DNA of 6,869 nucleotides from JBGSUZ01 sp964404895. Lineage in GTDB: Bacteria; Bacillota; Clostridia; Peptostreptococcales; Acidaminobacteraceae. Each line of letters opens with the position of its first letter. Position 1 is the first letter of the stretch. Of the stretch, positions 1 to 6,108 are shown one piece after another. Position numbers and translations under genes: made by a program. The notes below the pieces were generated by a model. It was not told where the DNA came from. It saw only the letters and a list, made by a program, of their open reading frames with translations, and did no database searches. The DNA lies in NCBI GenBank assembly GCA_964404895.1, contig CAYOLV010000012.1, forward strand, positions 1 to 6,869, in the 5' to 3' direction.

Positions 1-803
1 CTAGGGGCAACAGCACAAGGTCGCACAGCATTATAAACATGAGAGTCTACATTCACAGACATAGCCACCAGTTTGATTTTTAAGCCATTCGCTTTTGCCA
101 AGTGAATATGAGCAGCAGACAGAGATTCAATCCCCTGAGTGGCAACCATGTTTGGAATAATCCTTCTATTAAATGCAAGGGTGGATAGGACACACAGTTT
201 TCTGGCACTATCCAATCCAGAAACATCAGAATGGGGGTTGCTCTCTGCAAAACCTTTGACCATGGCTTCACTTAGGGCCTCTTCATAATTTTTACCAGAC
301 TCCGTCATTGAAGTGAGTATATAGTTGCAAGTGCCGTTCACAATTCCTTCAATGCGATGAATACTGCCGTTTCGAAGGGAATCCTTTAAGGGTTTGATAA
401 TGGGAATTCCTCCACCAACACTGGCTTCAAACCCAATAGAGACTTGGTTTTCAATTGCCTTGTGAAAAATCTCATGTCCGTGTTCAGCCAATAGATCTTT
501 GTTGGCAGTAATAATATGACAGCCTTGTTCAATGGCTTTAAGAATGTATGTCTTTGCAGGTTCAATCCCACCAATAAGCTCAATAACTAAATCGGGCTTC
601 TTTGAAAGCAACGTACTGAAATCATCTGACATAATAGGGTAATAGGGGCTATTCTTATAGTTTCCAGGTTTTCGTACAAGAATACCAATCAGTTCATAAT
701 CTAAATCTAAAGCTTCTTTTAAATGGGACTCCTGTTCAGACAATAACTCCAGAAAGCCACTTCCGACTGTGCCGCTTCCGAGTAATGCTATTTTGACTTT
801 CAT
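1..803 (-). CDS. hom: Homoserine dehydrogenase, N-terminal 267 residues (cut by window edge)
   Basis: Catalyses NAD(P)-dependent reduction of aspartate semialdehyde to homoserine, the branch point towards threonine and methionine, in the cytoplasm. The frame opens at ATG 803 and stays open to the left edge. Seen: Rossmann motif GSGTVG at residues 9-14; TANKDLLA around 99-106, with K102 at the family's conserved lysine; the GFEASVGGGIP stretch at 124-134; NGTCNYIL at 156-163; and GFAESNPHSDVSGLDSARK at 184-202. E186, D198 and K202 in that last stretch sit at the positions of the conserved acidic and lysine active-site residues of the family. Full-length enzymes have about 400-430 residues, so roughly a third is missing, including any C-terminal ACT regulatory domain. 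Allosteric control by threonine therefore cannot be judged. An AGGAGG seven bases upstream fixes the start. The gene follows pheB and is probably translationally coupled to it. Confidence 0.95.
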   Translation of the reverse strand, partial: MKVKIALLGSGTVGSGFLELLSEQESHLKEALDLDYELIGILVRKPGNYKNSPYYPIMSDDFSTLLSKKPDLVIELIGGIEPAKTYILKAIEQGCHIITANKDLLAEHGHEIFHKAIENQVSIGFEASVGGGIPIIKPLKDSLRNGSIHRIEGIVNGTCNYILTSMTESGKNYEEALSEAMVKGFAESNPHSDVSGLDSARKLCVLSTLAFNRRIIPNMVATQGIESLSAAHIHLAKANGLKIKLVAMSVNVDSHVYNAVRPCAVAP

Positions 804-810
804 GATGCAA

Positions 811-816
811 CCTCCT
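811..816 (-). promoter_or_regulatory. Ribosome-binding site of hom overlapping the pheB stop codon
   Basis: On the minus strand AGGAGG lies seven bases before ATG 803. Its first two bases are the last two of the upstream TAG stop (817-815). A ribosome finishing pheB thus ends on the hom Shine-Dalgarno, an arrangement typical of translational coupling. Confidence 0.8.
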
Positions 817-1255
817 ATTCAATGGCGATAATTGATAGTTTTTTGACCCCTTTTGCATTCTTAAGAGAATCAGTTAAATCTTCAAAGGTACAGTTCAAGT
901 CTGCAATATCAAAGGTGAGTGAAGCGTTTGCCAACCCATTGATGGGTGGGTCTTGGCTAATGGTCAGCACATTACAGTTTTTACTGGCAATAATTTGGAG
1001 CAGCCCACTGAGAACACCTGACTCATGGTTTAAGATCAAGGAGATGGTAATCTTCTTACCCAGAGAACCCTCAGCTAAAGGGAAGACATGATCCACATAC
1101 TTGTAATAAGTACTCCGACTGATACCAACACCTTTGGTAGCCTCACTCACGCCCTCAAATCGACCATGTTCTAGTCCTTCTTTAGCTTCTAAGACCTTAA
1201 TAAATACTTCTGGGGCGATATCTTTGCTGACGACTATAAATTTACTTTTATTCAT
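815..1255 (-). CDS. pheB: PheB/UPF0735 family ACT-domain protein
   Basis: A 146-residue cytoplasmic protein of the PheB (UPF0735) family, small ACT-domain proteins often encoded beside hom or phenylalanine-pathway genes in Firmicutes. The family's exact function is not established; a role as amino-acid-sensing regulator is inferred from the domain. Seen: N-terminal strand FIVVSKDIAPEVF (6-18), then a helix-turn-helix-like segment around 33-56 containing GISRSTYYKY (44-53), the best family signature. A C-terminal ACT domain spans about 69-146, with SGVLSGLLQIIASKNCNVLTI (79-99) and a final strand LSIIAIE. The length is normal for the family. ATG 1255 is preceded by GAGGTGAT at a spacing of about five bases. 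It is the first gene of the pheB-hom operon and is transcribed divergently from the topoisomerase genes. Confidence 0.9.
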   Translation of the reverse strand: MNKSKFIVVSKDIAPEVFIKVLEAKEGLEHGRFEGVSEATKGVGISRSTYYKYVDHVFPLAEGSLGKKITISLILNHESGVLSGLLQIIASKNCNVLTISQDPPINGLANASLTFDIADLNCTFEDLTDSLKNAKGVKKLSIIAIE

Positions 1256-1285
1256 ATAATCACCTCGATAGAAGAGTAGTGTGCT

Positions 1286-1337
1286 ATGTTCGCGGAATTG
1301 TCCGCCTCACAAAGACATATGTACGCCAAGCGAACAC
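1286..1337 (-). promoter_or_regulatory. Structured leader of the pheB-hom transcript (long-range dyad plus inner hairpin)
   Basis: The predicted mRNA leader (about 1340 to 1256) contains GTGTTCGC (1337-1330) complementary to GCGAACAT (1293-1286), eight pairs including one G-U. Nested inside and sharing two bases with that stem is GCGGA-CAAT-TCCGC (1305-1292), a five-pair hairpin with a four-base loop. The two helices overlap at 1292-1293, so they could compete. No T-rich run follows, so this is not an obvious intrinsic attenuator, and I do not recognise a known riboswitch or T-box. A protein-binding operator is the alternative. Confidence 0.4.
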
Positions 1338-1346
1338 GTTTTGAAG

Positions 1347-1375
1347 ATTATAGCAAATCGAAAAATAGAAATCAA
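1347..1375 (-). promoter_or_regulatory. Sigma-A-type promoter of pheB-hom
   Basis: Read on the minus strand: -35 TTGATT (1375-1370), a 17-base spacer, and a perfect -10 TATAAT (1352-1347). The predicted start near 1340 gives a leader of about 85 nt before pheB. Confidence 0.7.
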
Positions 1376-1421
1376 TAGGGTAAAGGTAAATATTTGAGAA
1401 ATACTTTTTTTGCATCATTAT

Positions 1422-1450
1422 TTGCTTAGAACATTTGTTTGTAATATAAT
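1422..1450 (+). promoter_or_regulatory. Sigma-A-type promoter of the parE-parC operon
   Basis: The -35 TTGCTT (1422-1427) is weak (three of six consensus bases). A 17-base spacer and a perfect -10 TATAAT (1445-1450) follow. The predicted start is near 1457, about 57 nt before the parE start. The spacer contains a LexA-like box, so repressor binding would directly exclude RNA polymerase. Confidence 0.7.
1428..1441. promoter_or_regulatory. Putative LexA (SOS) box in the parE promoter spacer
   Basis: AGAACATTTGTTTG contains GAAC-N4-GTTT at 1429-1440. This fits the Gram-positive LexA pattern CGAAC-N4-GTTYC at its core and at most positions, missing the two outermost bases and one central preference. 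It lies wholly between the -35 and -10. In Bacillus subtilis parEC belongs to the LexA/RecA regulon, which supports the assignment. A single short imperfect palindrome can arise by chance. Confidence 0.55.
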
Positions 1451-1457
1451 GTTAAAG

Positions 1458-1485
1458 GATTGCCTCACTACGGCTAACGGCAATC
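1458..1485 (+). promoter_or_regulatory. 5'-terminal hairpin of the parE-parC mRNA
   Basis: GATTGCC (1458-1464) is perfectly complementary to GGCAATC (1479-1485) with a 14-base loop; G1457 and T1486 could add a G-U pair. It begins at about the predicted transcription start. It has no T-tract after it and leaves the ribosome-binding site at 1503-1508 free, so an mRNA-stabilising 5' stem is more likely than a terminator. Confidence 0.45.
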
Positions 1486-1502
1486 TAAGAAAACAGTTGA
1501 AT

Positions 1503-1508
1503 GAGGTG
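1503..1508 (+). promoter_or_regulatory. Ribosome-binding site of parE that decides the start
   Basis: GAGGTG sits five bases before GTG 1514. The other in-frame GTG at 1508 begins on the last base of this site and so has no spacing, which makes 1514 the better start. Confidence 0.7.
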
Positions 1509-1513
1509 TGTTT

Positions 1514-3487
1514 GTGGTTAAAGGAAAAAAGCAATATGACAATGAAAGCATTTCCTCGTTAAAGGGTGCCGATCGCGTAAGAAAAAGACCAGCCGTCATT
1601 TTTGGATCCGATGGCATTGAAGGGTGTAAGCATTCCTTCTTTGAGATTTTATCCAATTCAATAGATGAAGCCCGCGAAGGTTATGGAACAGAAATCACCG
1701 TGATCAGACATCAAGATCAGTCCATCACCGTCATGGATCAAGGTAGAGGGATTCCACTGGACTATAACCAAAATGAAGAACGATATAACTGGGAACTGGT
1801 TTACTGCGAACTGTACGCAGGGGGCAAGTACAAGAATATTACCGGCGAAAGCTATGAATATTCCCTTGGACTCAACGGCTTAGGGGCCTGCGCCACACAG
1901 TACAGTTCAGAGTATATGGACGTTACCGTTTTCAGAGATGGCAACCAATTTGACCTTCACTTTGAAAAAGGAGAAAATATTGGTGGGCTAATCAAACAAA
2001 AATCTAATCGAAAAGAAACGGGTTCTATTCAAAAATGGAAACCTGACCTAGATGTTTTTACAGATATTCAAATCCCATTGGAATTTTTCCAAGAGACTTT
2101 GAAGCGCCAATCCATCGTCAATAAGGGTTTAAAGTTCATTCTAATCGATGAAGAGACCGAGGTGACTTTTGAATTTATCTACGAAAACGGGATTATCGAT
2201 TATATAGAAGAAATTTCAGGTGAAACCAATCTCAACAAAATTCAAGTTTTCAGCGATGAAGGCAAGGGAAGAGACAGAGAAGATAAACTAGAATATAAAG
2301 TGAAGGCTGAACTGGCATTTTGCTTTAATAATGAAGTGAACCTTCTGGAGTATTATCATAACTCCAGTTTCCTAGAGCATGGCGGTTCACCAGACAAAGC
2401 GGTTAAGTTGGCATTTACCAACGAAATCGATAAGCTCATCAAGAAGCTGAACAAATACAATAAAACAGAGAAGAAAATAACCTTTGTAGACGTTCAAGAC
2501 AGTTTAGTATTGGTCAGCAATAGCTTTTCAACCATGACCAGCTACGAAAATCAGACAAAAAAGGCAATAACCAATAAATTTATTCAAGATTTCATAACGG
2601 AATTTATCCGTAAAAACCTTGAAATCTACTTCATCGAAAATATGGATGAAGCCGAGCGCATTGCGGAACAGATTTTAATCAATAAGCGAAGCCGCGAGAA
2701 AGCGGAAGTCACCCGTTTGAATTTAAAGAAGACTTTAAGCGGAAAAAACGATTTGACCACCCGTGTTAAAAAGTTTGTGGACTGCAGAACCAAAGAAATT
2801 CCTAGAAGAGAGTTATATATTGTGGAAGGGGACTCAGCCCTTGGCGCTTGTAAACTTGCCAGAAGTGCTGAATTCCAAGCTTTAATGCCAGTAAGAGGGA
2901 AAATCCTCAACTGCCTAAAAGCAGACTATGACAAGATTTTTAAAAGCGATATCATCGTAGACCTACTCAAAGTGATGGGCTGTGGCGTAGAAATCCGTAA
3001 CAAGCATTCCAAGGATTTTGAAACTTTTGACCTTACACAGCTAAACTACGGCAAAATCATTATCTGTACCGATGCAGACGTAGACGGATACCAAATCAGA
3101 ACACTGATTTTATCCATGATCTATGCATTGACACCAACCCTCATTAAAGAAGGGAAAATTTATATTGCGGAAACGCCGCTCTTTGAAATCAATACAAAGA
3201 ATGAAACCTATTTTGCATATAATGAGCAGGAAAAACAAAAAATCATCAAGAAGTTGAAAGGTAATTACTCCATTCAACGCTCAAAAGGTCTCGGTGAAAA
3301 TGAGCCTGAAATGATGTGGAAAACGACGATGTGTCCCGACAGCCGTCGCTTGATCGAAATCGAACCAGAAGATTTTCATAAAACAGATACCATGTTTGAA
3401 ACATTGTTGGGTGATGATTTAGAGAGCAGAAAAGCCTTTATAGAAGAATTCGGCGAAGCCTACATTGAACTACTAGATCTAAGCTAA
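1514..3487 (+). CDS. parE: Type IIA topoisomerase subunit B, clostridial ParE-like (ATPase/TOPRIM)
   Basis: ATP-driven subunit of a type IIA topoisomerase that passes one DNA duplex through another, working with the A subunit encoded just downstream. It has 657 residues from GTG 1514, the usual length for ParE/GyrB of this class. Seen in order: GHKL ATPase with FFEILSNSIDEA (E44 general base, N48 magnesium ligand), MDQGRGIPLD with D75 (nucleotide contact), and GLNGLGACATQ (119-129, ATP lid). The transducer domain carries QTK at 347-349, whose lysine contacts the ATP phosphate. The TOPRIM domain has YIVEGDSALG (E438) and TDADVDGYQIRT (D520, D522, D524), followed by RSKGLGENEPE near 589-599. 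Odd: the usual EVVDN, GLHGVG and DADVDGxHIRT are EILSN, GLNGLG and DADVDGYQIRT. This matches a divergent clostridial family rather than standard gyrase, so a second gyrase-like enzyme is the alternative name. Confidence 0.88.
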   Translation: MVKGKKQYDNESISSLKGADRVRKRPAVIFGSDGIEGCKHSFFEILSNSIDEAREGYGTEITVIRHQDQSITVMDQGRGIPLDYNQNEERYNWELVYCELYAGGKYKNITGESYEYSLGLNGLGACATQYSSEYMDVTVFRDGNQFDLHFEKGENIGGLIKQKSNRKETGSIQKWKPDLDVFTDIQIPLEFFQETLKRQSIVNKGLKFILIDEETEVTFEFIYENGIIDYIEEISGETNLNKIQVFSDEGKGRDREDKLEYKVKAELAFCFNNEVNLLEYYHNSSFLEHGGSPDKAVKLAFTNEIDKLIKKLNKYNKTEKKITFVDVQDSLVLVSNSFSTMTSYENQTKKAITNKFIQDFITEFIRKNLEIYFIENMDEAERIAEQILINKRSREKAEVTRLNLKKTLSGKNDLTTRVKKFVDCRTKEIPRRELYIVEGDSALGACKLARSAEFQALMPVRGKILNCLKADYDKIFKSDIIVDLLKVMGCGVEIRNKHSKDFETFDLTQLNYGKIIICTDADVDGYQIRTLILSMIYALTPTLIKEGKIYIAETPLFEINTKNETYFAYNEQEKQKIIKKLKGNYSIQRSKGLGENEPEMMWKTTMCPDSRRLIEIEPEDFHKTDTMFETLLGDDLESRKAFIEEFGEAYIELLDLS

Positions 3488-3497
3488 GAGGTGACAC

Positions 3498-5666
3498 ATG
3501 GAAGTAATCAAACAAAGAATTACGGAAACTCTTGAACAGAACTATATGCCTTATGCCATGTCCGTTATTGTTTCAAGAGCCATTCCAGAAATAGACGGCT
3601 TTAAGCCTTCCCATCGTAAGCTTTTATACACCATGTATAAAATGAAATTGCTCAACGGACAAAGAACCAAATCAGCAAACGTAGTAGGTCAAACCATGAA
3701 ACTCAATCCCCATGGAGACCAAGCTATTTATGCCACTATGGTTAGACTGACAAGAGGGTATGACGCTCTTTTGCATCCTTACGTGGATTCAAAAGGTAAC
3801 TTCGGTAAAGTCACATCGAGAGATATGAAATTTGCCGCGTCTCGTTATACAGAAGTCAAACTGGACGCCATGTGCGATGAAATCTTCAAAGATATCGACA
3901 AGAATACAGTAGATTTTGTAGACAACTACGACGGTAGAATGAAAGAACCAGTGCTCCTGCCAACACGTTTTCCAAATATACTGGTCAGTGCCAACCGTGG
4001 TATTGCAGTAGGTATGGCTAGTAACATTGCTTCCTTTAATTTAACTGAAATTTGTAAAGCGGTTTCATTGTACATAGATGATCCCGAAATTGACCTTAGT
4101 ACTGTCCTGACTGGCCCAGATTTTCCAACTGGCGGGTATTTGCTCTACGATGAAAGCGTTCTGAAAGAAATCTATGCATCTGGGACGGGTAGTTTTAAAA
4201 TAAGAGCTAAATATCGCGTAGACCAGAAGAATAACTGCTTAGAGATTATTGAAATACCATATACCACAACAGTAGAAGCCATCATAGAAAAAATAATCGA
4301 ATTGGTTAAGTTAGGTAAAATTAAAGAAATCAATGACATTCGAGATGAAACAGATTTAGGCGGCTTAAAAATAGCCATCGATTTAAAAAGAGGTATTGAT
4401 GCAGAAGCCTTAATGGCGAAACTTTACAGATATACAACTCTTGAAGATTCCTTTAGCTGCAATTTCAATGTGCTTATTAATGGCAGACCAAAAGTCCTGG
4501 GTGTGAAAGCGCTGATTAGAGAATGGCTTATTTTTAGAGTTGCATGTTTAAAAAGAGGCATGCAGTATGACTTAGATATTATTTCTGAAAAGCTTCACTT
4601 GCTAAATGGTCTAAGAAAAGTACTACTGGACATTGATAGAGCCATTCAAATTGTTAAAGACACAGAAAAAGACATTGACGTAGTGCCTAACTTAATGGCT
4701 GCCTTCCAAATCGATGAAACACAAGCTGATTTTGTTGCAGAAATCAAGTTAAGGAATTTGAATAAAGATTATTTGCTCAATCGAATTTCTGAAATCAAAA
4801 AGATGGAAGCGGAAGCGACCAGATTGAATCATCTCATTGGTTCGGAGAAAGATATTCAGCAGTTAATCAAAAAAGAGCAAGCTGAGATAGCAAAAAAATA
4901 TGGCAAACCTAGAAAAACTGAAATTATGCATTTAGAAAAGATCAGATTCCATGAAGATAAACATGAAATCGAAGATTTTAATCTAAAATTGTTTATCACT
5001 GCTCACGGTTATATCAAAAAGGTGTCCCTCGTATCATTAAGAGCCTCTAATAGCCATAAAATGAAAGACGATGATGCCATTGTTCAAGAGTTGGACGGGA
5101 CAAATATGGATGATCTTTTATTCTTTACGGATCAACATCAAGTTTATAAAATGAAAGCTCATGAAATTGAAGAACACAAAGCCAGCAATCTAGGTGATTA
5201 TATTGCCAATATACTAAAACTAGATCCTAACGAGAATGTGAAGTTTGTTCTTAATACAAAGGACTACGAAGGGCACATGATCTATGGTTTTGAAAACGGG
5301 AAAATTGCAAGAGTACCGCTGAAGAGTTTTGAAACGAAAACGAATAGGAAGAAACTGATCAAAGCTTATGCGAATGAGTCACCTCTTATGTATATTGATT
5401 ATATATTAGAAGACACATCGTACCTTATGGTGAGAAAATCGGGAGTGGATCAGTATACCGCACTTGTAGTTCACTCAGATCTCATTCCTGAAAAAGCTAC
5501 GAAAAACACAGTTGGTGTACAAGTCGTTCGAATGAAGAAAGATTCCACTGTGGATTTAATTAGAAGAGCAACAACCGAAGAACTTGAAGCTCATCCAAAA
5601 TGGGTGATTACAAAACTTCCTGCACCAGGAACCACAATAGATCCAATGATGAAAATGACATTATAA
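3498..5666 (+). CDS. parC: Type IIA topoisomerase subunit A, clostridial ParC-like
   Basis: DNA-cleaving subunit partnering the B subunit. It has 722 residues from ATG 3498, preceded by AGAGGTGA, and lies 10 bp after parE, so the two are co-transcribed. Seen: N-terminal NYMPYAMSVIVSRAIPEIDG (15-34) and the winged-helix region with PHGDQAIYAT (71-80) and AASRYTEVKLD. In the latter, R116 and Y117 are the catalytic pair; the tyrosine forms the 5'-phosphotyrosyl bond. GIAVGMASNI (168-177) holds the DNA-intercalating isoleucine I169. Tower and coiled-coil segments occupy roughly 200-480, with many K/E-rich helices at 420-470. The C-terminal beta-pinwheel starts near 495, with blades visible as LLFFTDQHQVYKMK and YLMVRKSG. 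No QRRGGKG GyrA-box is visible, so decatenation or relaxation (topoisomerase IV) is more likely than supercoiling. Quinolone-contact positions are Gln75 and Ala79 in place of the usual Ser and Asp/Glu. Confidence 0.88.
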   Translation: MEVIKQRITETLEQNYMPYAMSVIVSRAIPEIDGFKPSHRKLLYTMYKMKLLNGQRTKSANVVGQTMKLNPHGDQAIYATMVRLTRGYDALLHPYVDSKGNFGKVTSRDMKFAASRYTEVKLDAMCDEIFKDIDKNTVDFVDNYDGRMKEPVLLPTRFPNILVSANRGIAVGMASNIASFNLTEICKAVSLYIDDPEIDLSTVLTGPDFPTGGYLLYDESVLKEIYASGTGSFKIRAKYRVDQKNNCLEIIEIPYTTTVEAIIEKIIELVKLGKIKEINDIRDETDLGGLKIAIDLKRGIDAEALMAKLYRYTTLEDSFSCNFNVLINGRPKVLGVKALIREWLIFRVACLKRGMQYDLDIISEKLHLLNGLRKVLLDIDRAIQIVKDTEKDIDVVPNLMAAFQIDETQADFVAEIKLRNLNKDYLLNRISEIKKMEAEATRLNHLIGSEKDIQQLIKKEQAEIAKKYGKPRKTEIMHLEKIRFHEDKHEIEDFNLKLFITAHGYIKKVSLVSLRASNSHKMKDDDAIVQELDGTNMDDLLFFTDQHQVYKMKAHEIEEHKASNLGDYIANILKLDPNENVKFVLNTKDYEGHMIYGFENGKIARVPLKSFETKTNRKKLIKAYANESPLMYIDYILEDTSYLMVRKSGVDQYTALVVHSDLIPEKATKNTVGVQVVRMKKDSTVDLIRRATTEELEAHPKWVITKLPAPGTTIDPMMKMTL

Positions 5667-5668
5667 CC

Positions 5669-5721
5669 TTAAGGGGCTTCAATAAACAGATTGTTCATAT
5701 CTGCTTATTGAAGCCCCTTAA
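5669..5721. terminator. Large dyad between convergent genes, probable bidirectional terminator
   Basis: TTAAGGGGCTTCAATAA (5669-5685) is perfectly complementary to 5705-5721 (17 bp). After one A/C mismatch, CAGAT (5687-5691) pairs with ATCTG (5699-5703) around a seven-base loop. It starts 3 bp after the parC stop and ends 10 bp from the stop of the opposing small gene. The tails are AT-rich, with only short T-runs on either strand, so efficiency is uncertain although the position is ideal for terminating both genes. Confidence 0.8.
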
Positions 5722-5731
5722 TTTATAATCT

Positions 5732-5848
5732 TTAGTATTGTTCAGCTTTTACGTGATCGATGCAACCTTGACAGATGAATTTGCCTTTGTACTCTACTAA
5801 GTTGCTATGTGTTTTACATAATGCACATGTAATAGTAGCTTTTTTCAT
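5732..5848 (-). CDS. 38-residue double-CxxC (zinc-knuckle) protein
   Basis: A short frame that looks real. ATG 5848 is preceded by a perfect AAGGAGG eight bases upstream, an in-frame TAG lies just before it, and TAA at 5734-5732 sits 10 bp from a strong terminator. The product begins MKKATITCALCKT and carries CALC (residues 8-11) and CQGC (26-29) separated by 14 residues, the pattern of a four-cysteine zinc site, with a short lysine/glutamate-bearing tail ending EQY. It has no signal peptide or membrane segment, so it is presumably cytoplasmic. The spacing and the FIC-x-x-C turn loosely resemble the Gin/CsfB anti-sigma-G family, which is longer (about 60 residues). That likeness is from memory and weak. 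Other possibilities are a small nucleic-acid or protein-binding zinc ribbon. Function unknown. Confidence 0.75.
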   Translation of the reverse strand: MKKATITCALCKTHSNLVEYKGKFICQGCIDHVKAEQY

Positions 5849-6108
5849 GTCGACTACCTCCTTCAGTTGATTTGAAATTAAATGTTATTCCCAATGTTAC
5901 ATATATATACCATATATAACAATTAATAACCTTGAGTAAATATTATCATAGGCAATATAAAAACACAATAGTAAATAATAATATTTACATAAAATATTTT
6001 TTATTGTCAGTTTACTATAAATTATCTTATTTTTCAGATTAAATAATTATTAAGAAATGAGCTAATTGTTACAAGATAAGGTATAATAAAAAAACGGAGG
6101 TGAGTATT
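5849..6108. other. AT-rich divergent spacer with one imperfect dyad
   Basis: No gene is seen. Besides the ribosome-binding sites of the two flanking genes (5857-5863 on minus, 6096-6103 on plus), there is an imperfect inverted repeat at 5896-5920. Its arms, GTTACATAT and ATATATAAC, match at eight of nine positions around a seven-base centre, and it could be an operator for the small minus-strand gene. That gene's promoter could not be resolved in this very AT-rich stretch. TTGTCA (6004-6009) is a possible rightward -35, but only a poor -10 (TATTTT at 6028) follows. Confidence 0.4.
6082..6087 (+). promoter_or_regulatory. Possible -10 element for the 125-residue membrane protein gene
   Basis: A perfect TATAAT lies 21 bases before the start codon, but no good -35 sits 16-18 bases upstream and there is no extended TG. 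A start near 6094 would leave almost no room before the Shine-Dalgarno, so the true promoter may be further upstream. Confidence 0.3.

Noticed and set aside
822..1091. Plus-strand open frame of 89 codons opposite pheB
   Set aside because: It lies wholly inside the well-supported pheB gene on the other strand, has no Shine-Dalgarno and its product shows no domain.
1256..1340. T-box or SAM-type riboswitch in the hom leader
   Set aside because: The leader is only about 85 nt, with no T-box sequence and no terminator with a T-run. It holds stems but no recognisable conserved core.
1330..1343. GCGAACACGTTTTG as a second LexA box near the pheB promoter
   Set aside because: Only the left half-site is good; the right half reads TTTG at the required spacing, so the GAAC-N4-GTTY pattern fails.
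1501..1521. Six-codon upstream frame ATG AGG TGT GTT TGT GGT TAA overlapping the parE start
   Set aside because: It has no ribosome-binding site of its own, and its second and third codons are the Shine-Dalgarno of parE. It is best explained as the spacer of that site.
2626..2910. Minus-strand open frame of 94 codons inside parE
   Set aside because: It is antisense to the conserved TOPRIM region, with no ribosome-binding site; a shadow of the real gene.
4172..4378. Minus-strand open frame of 68 codons inside parC
   Set aside because: Antisense to conserved ParC coding sequence, with no start signals.
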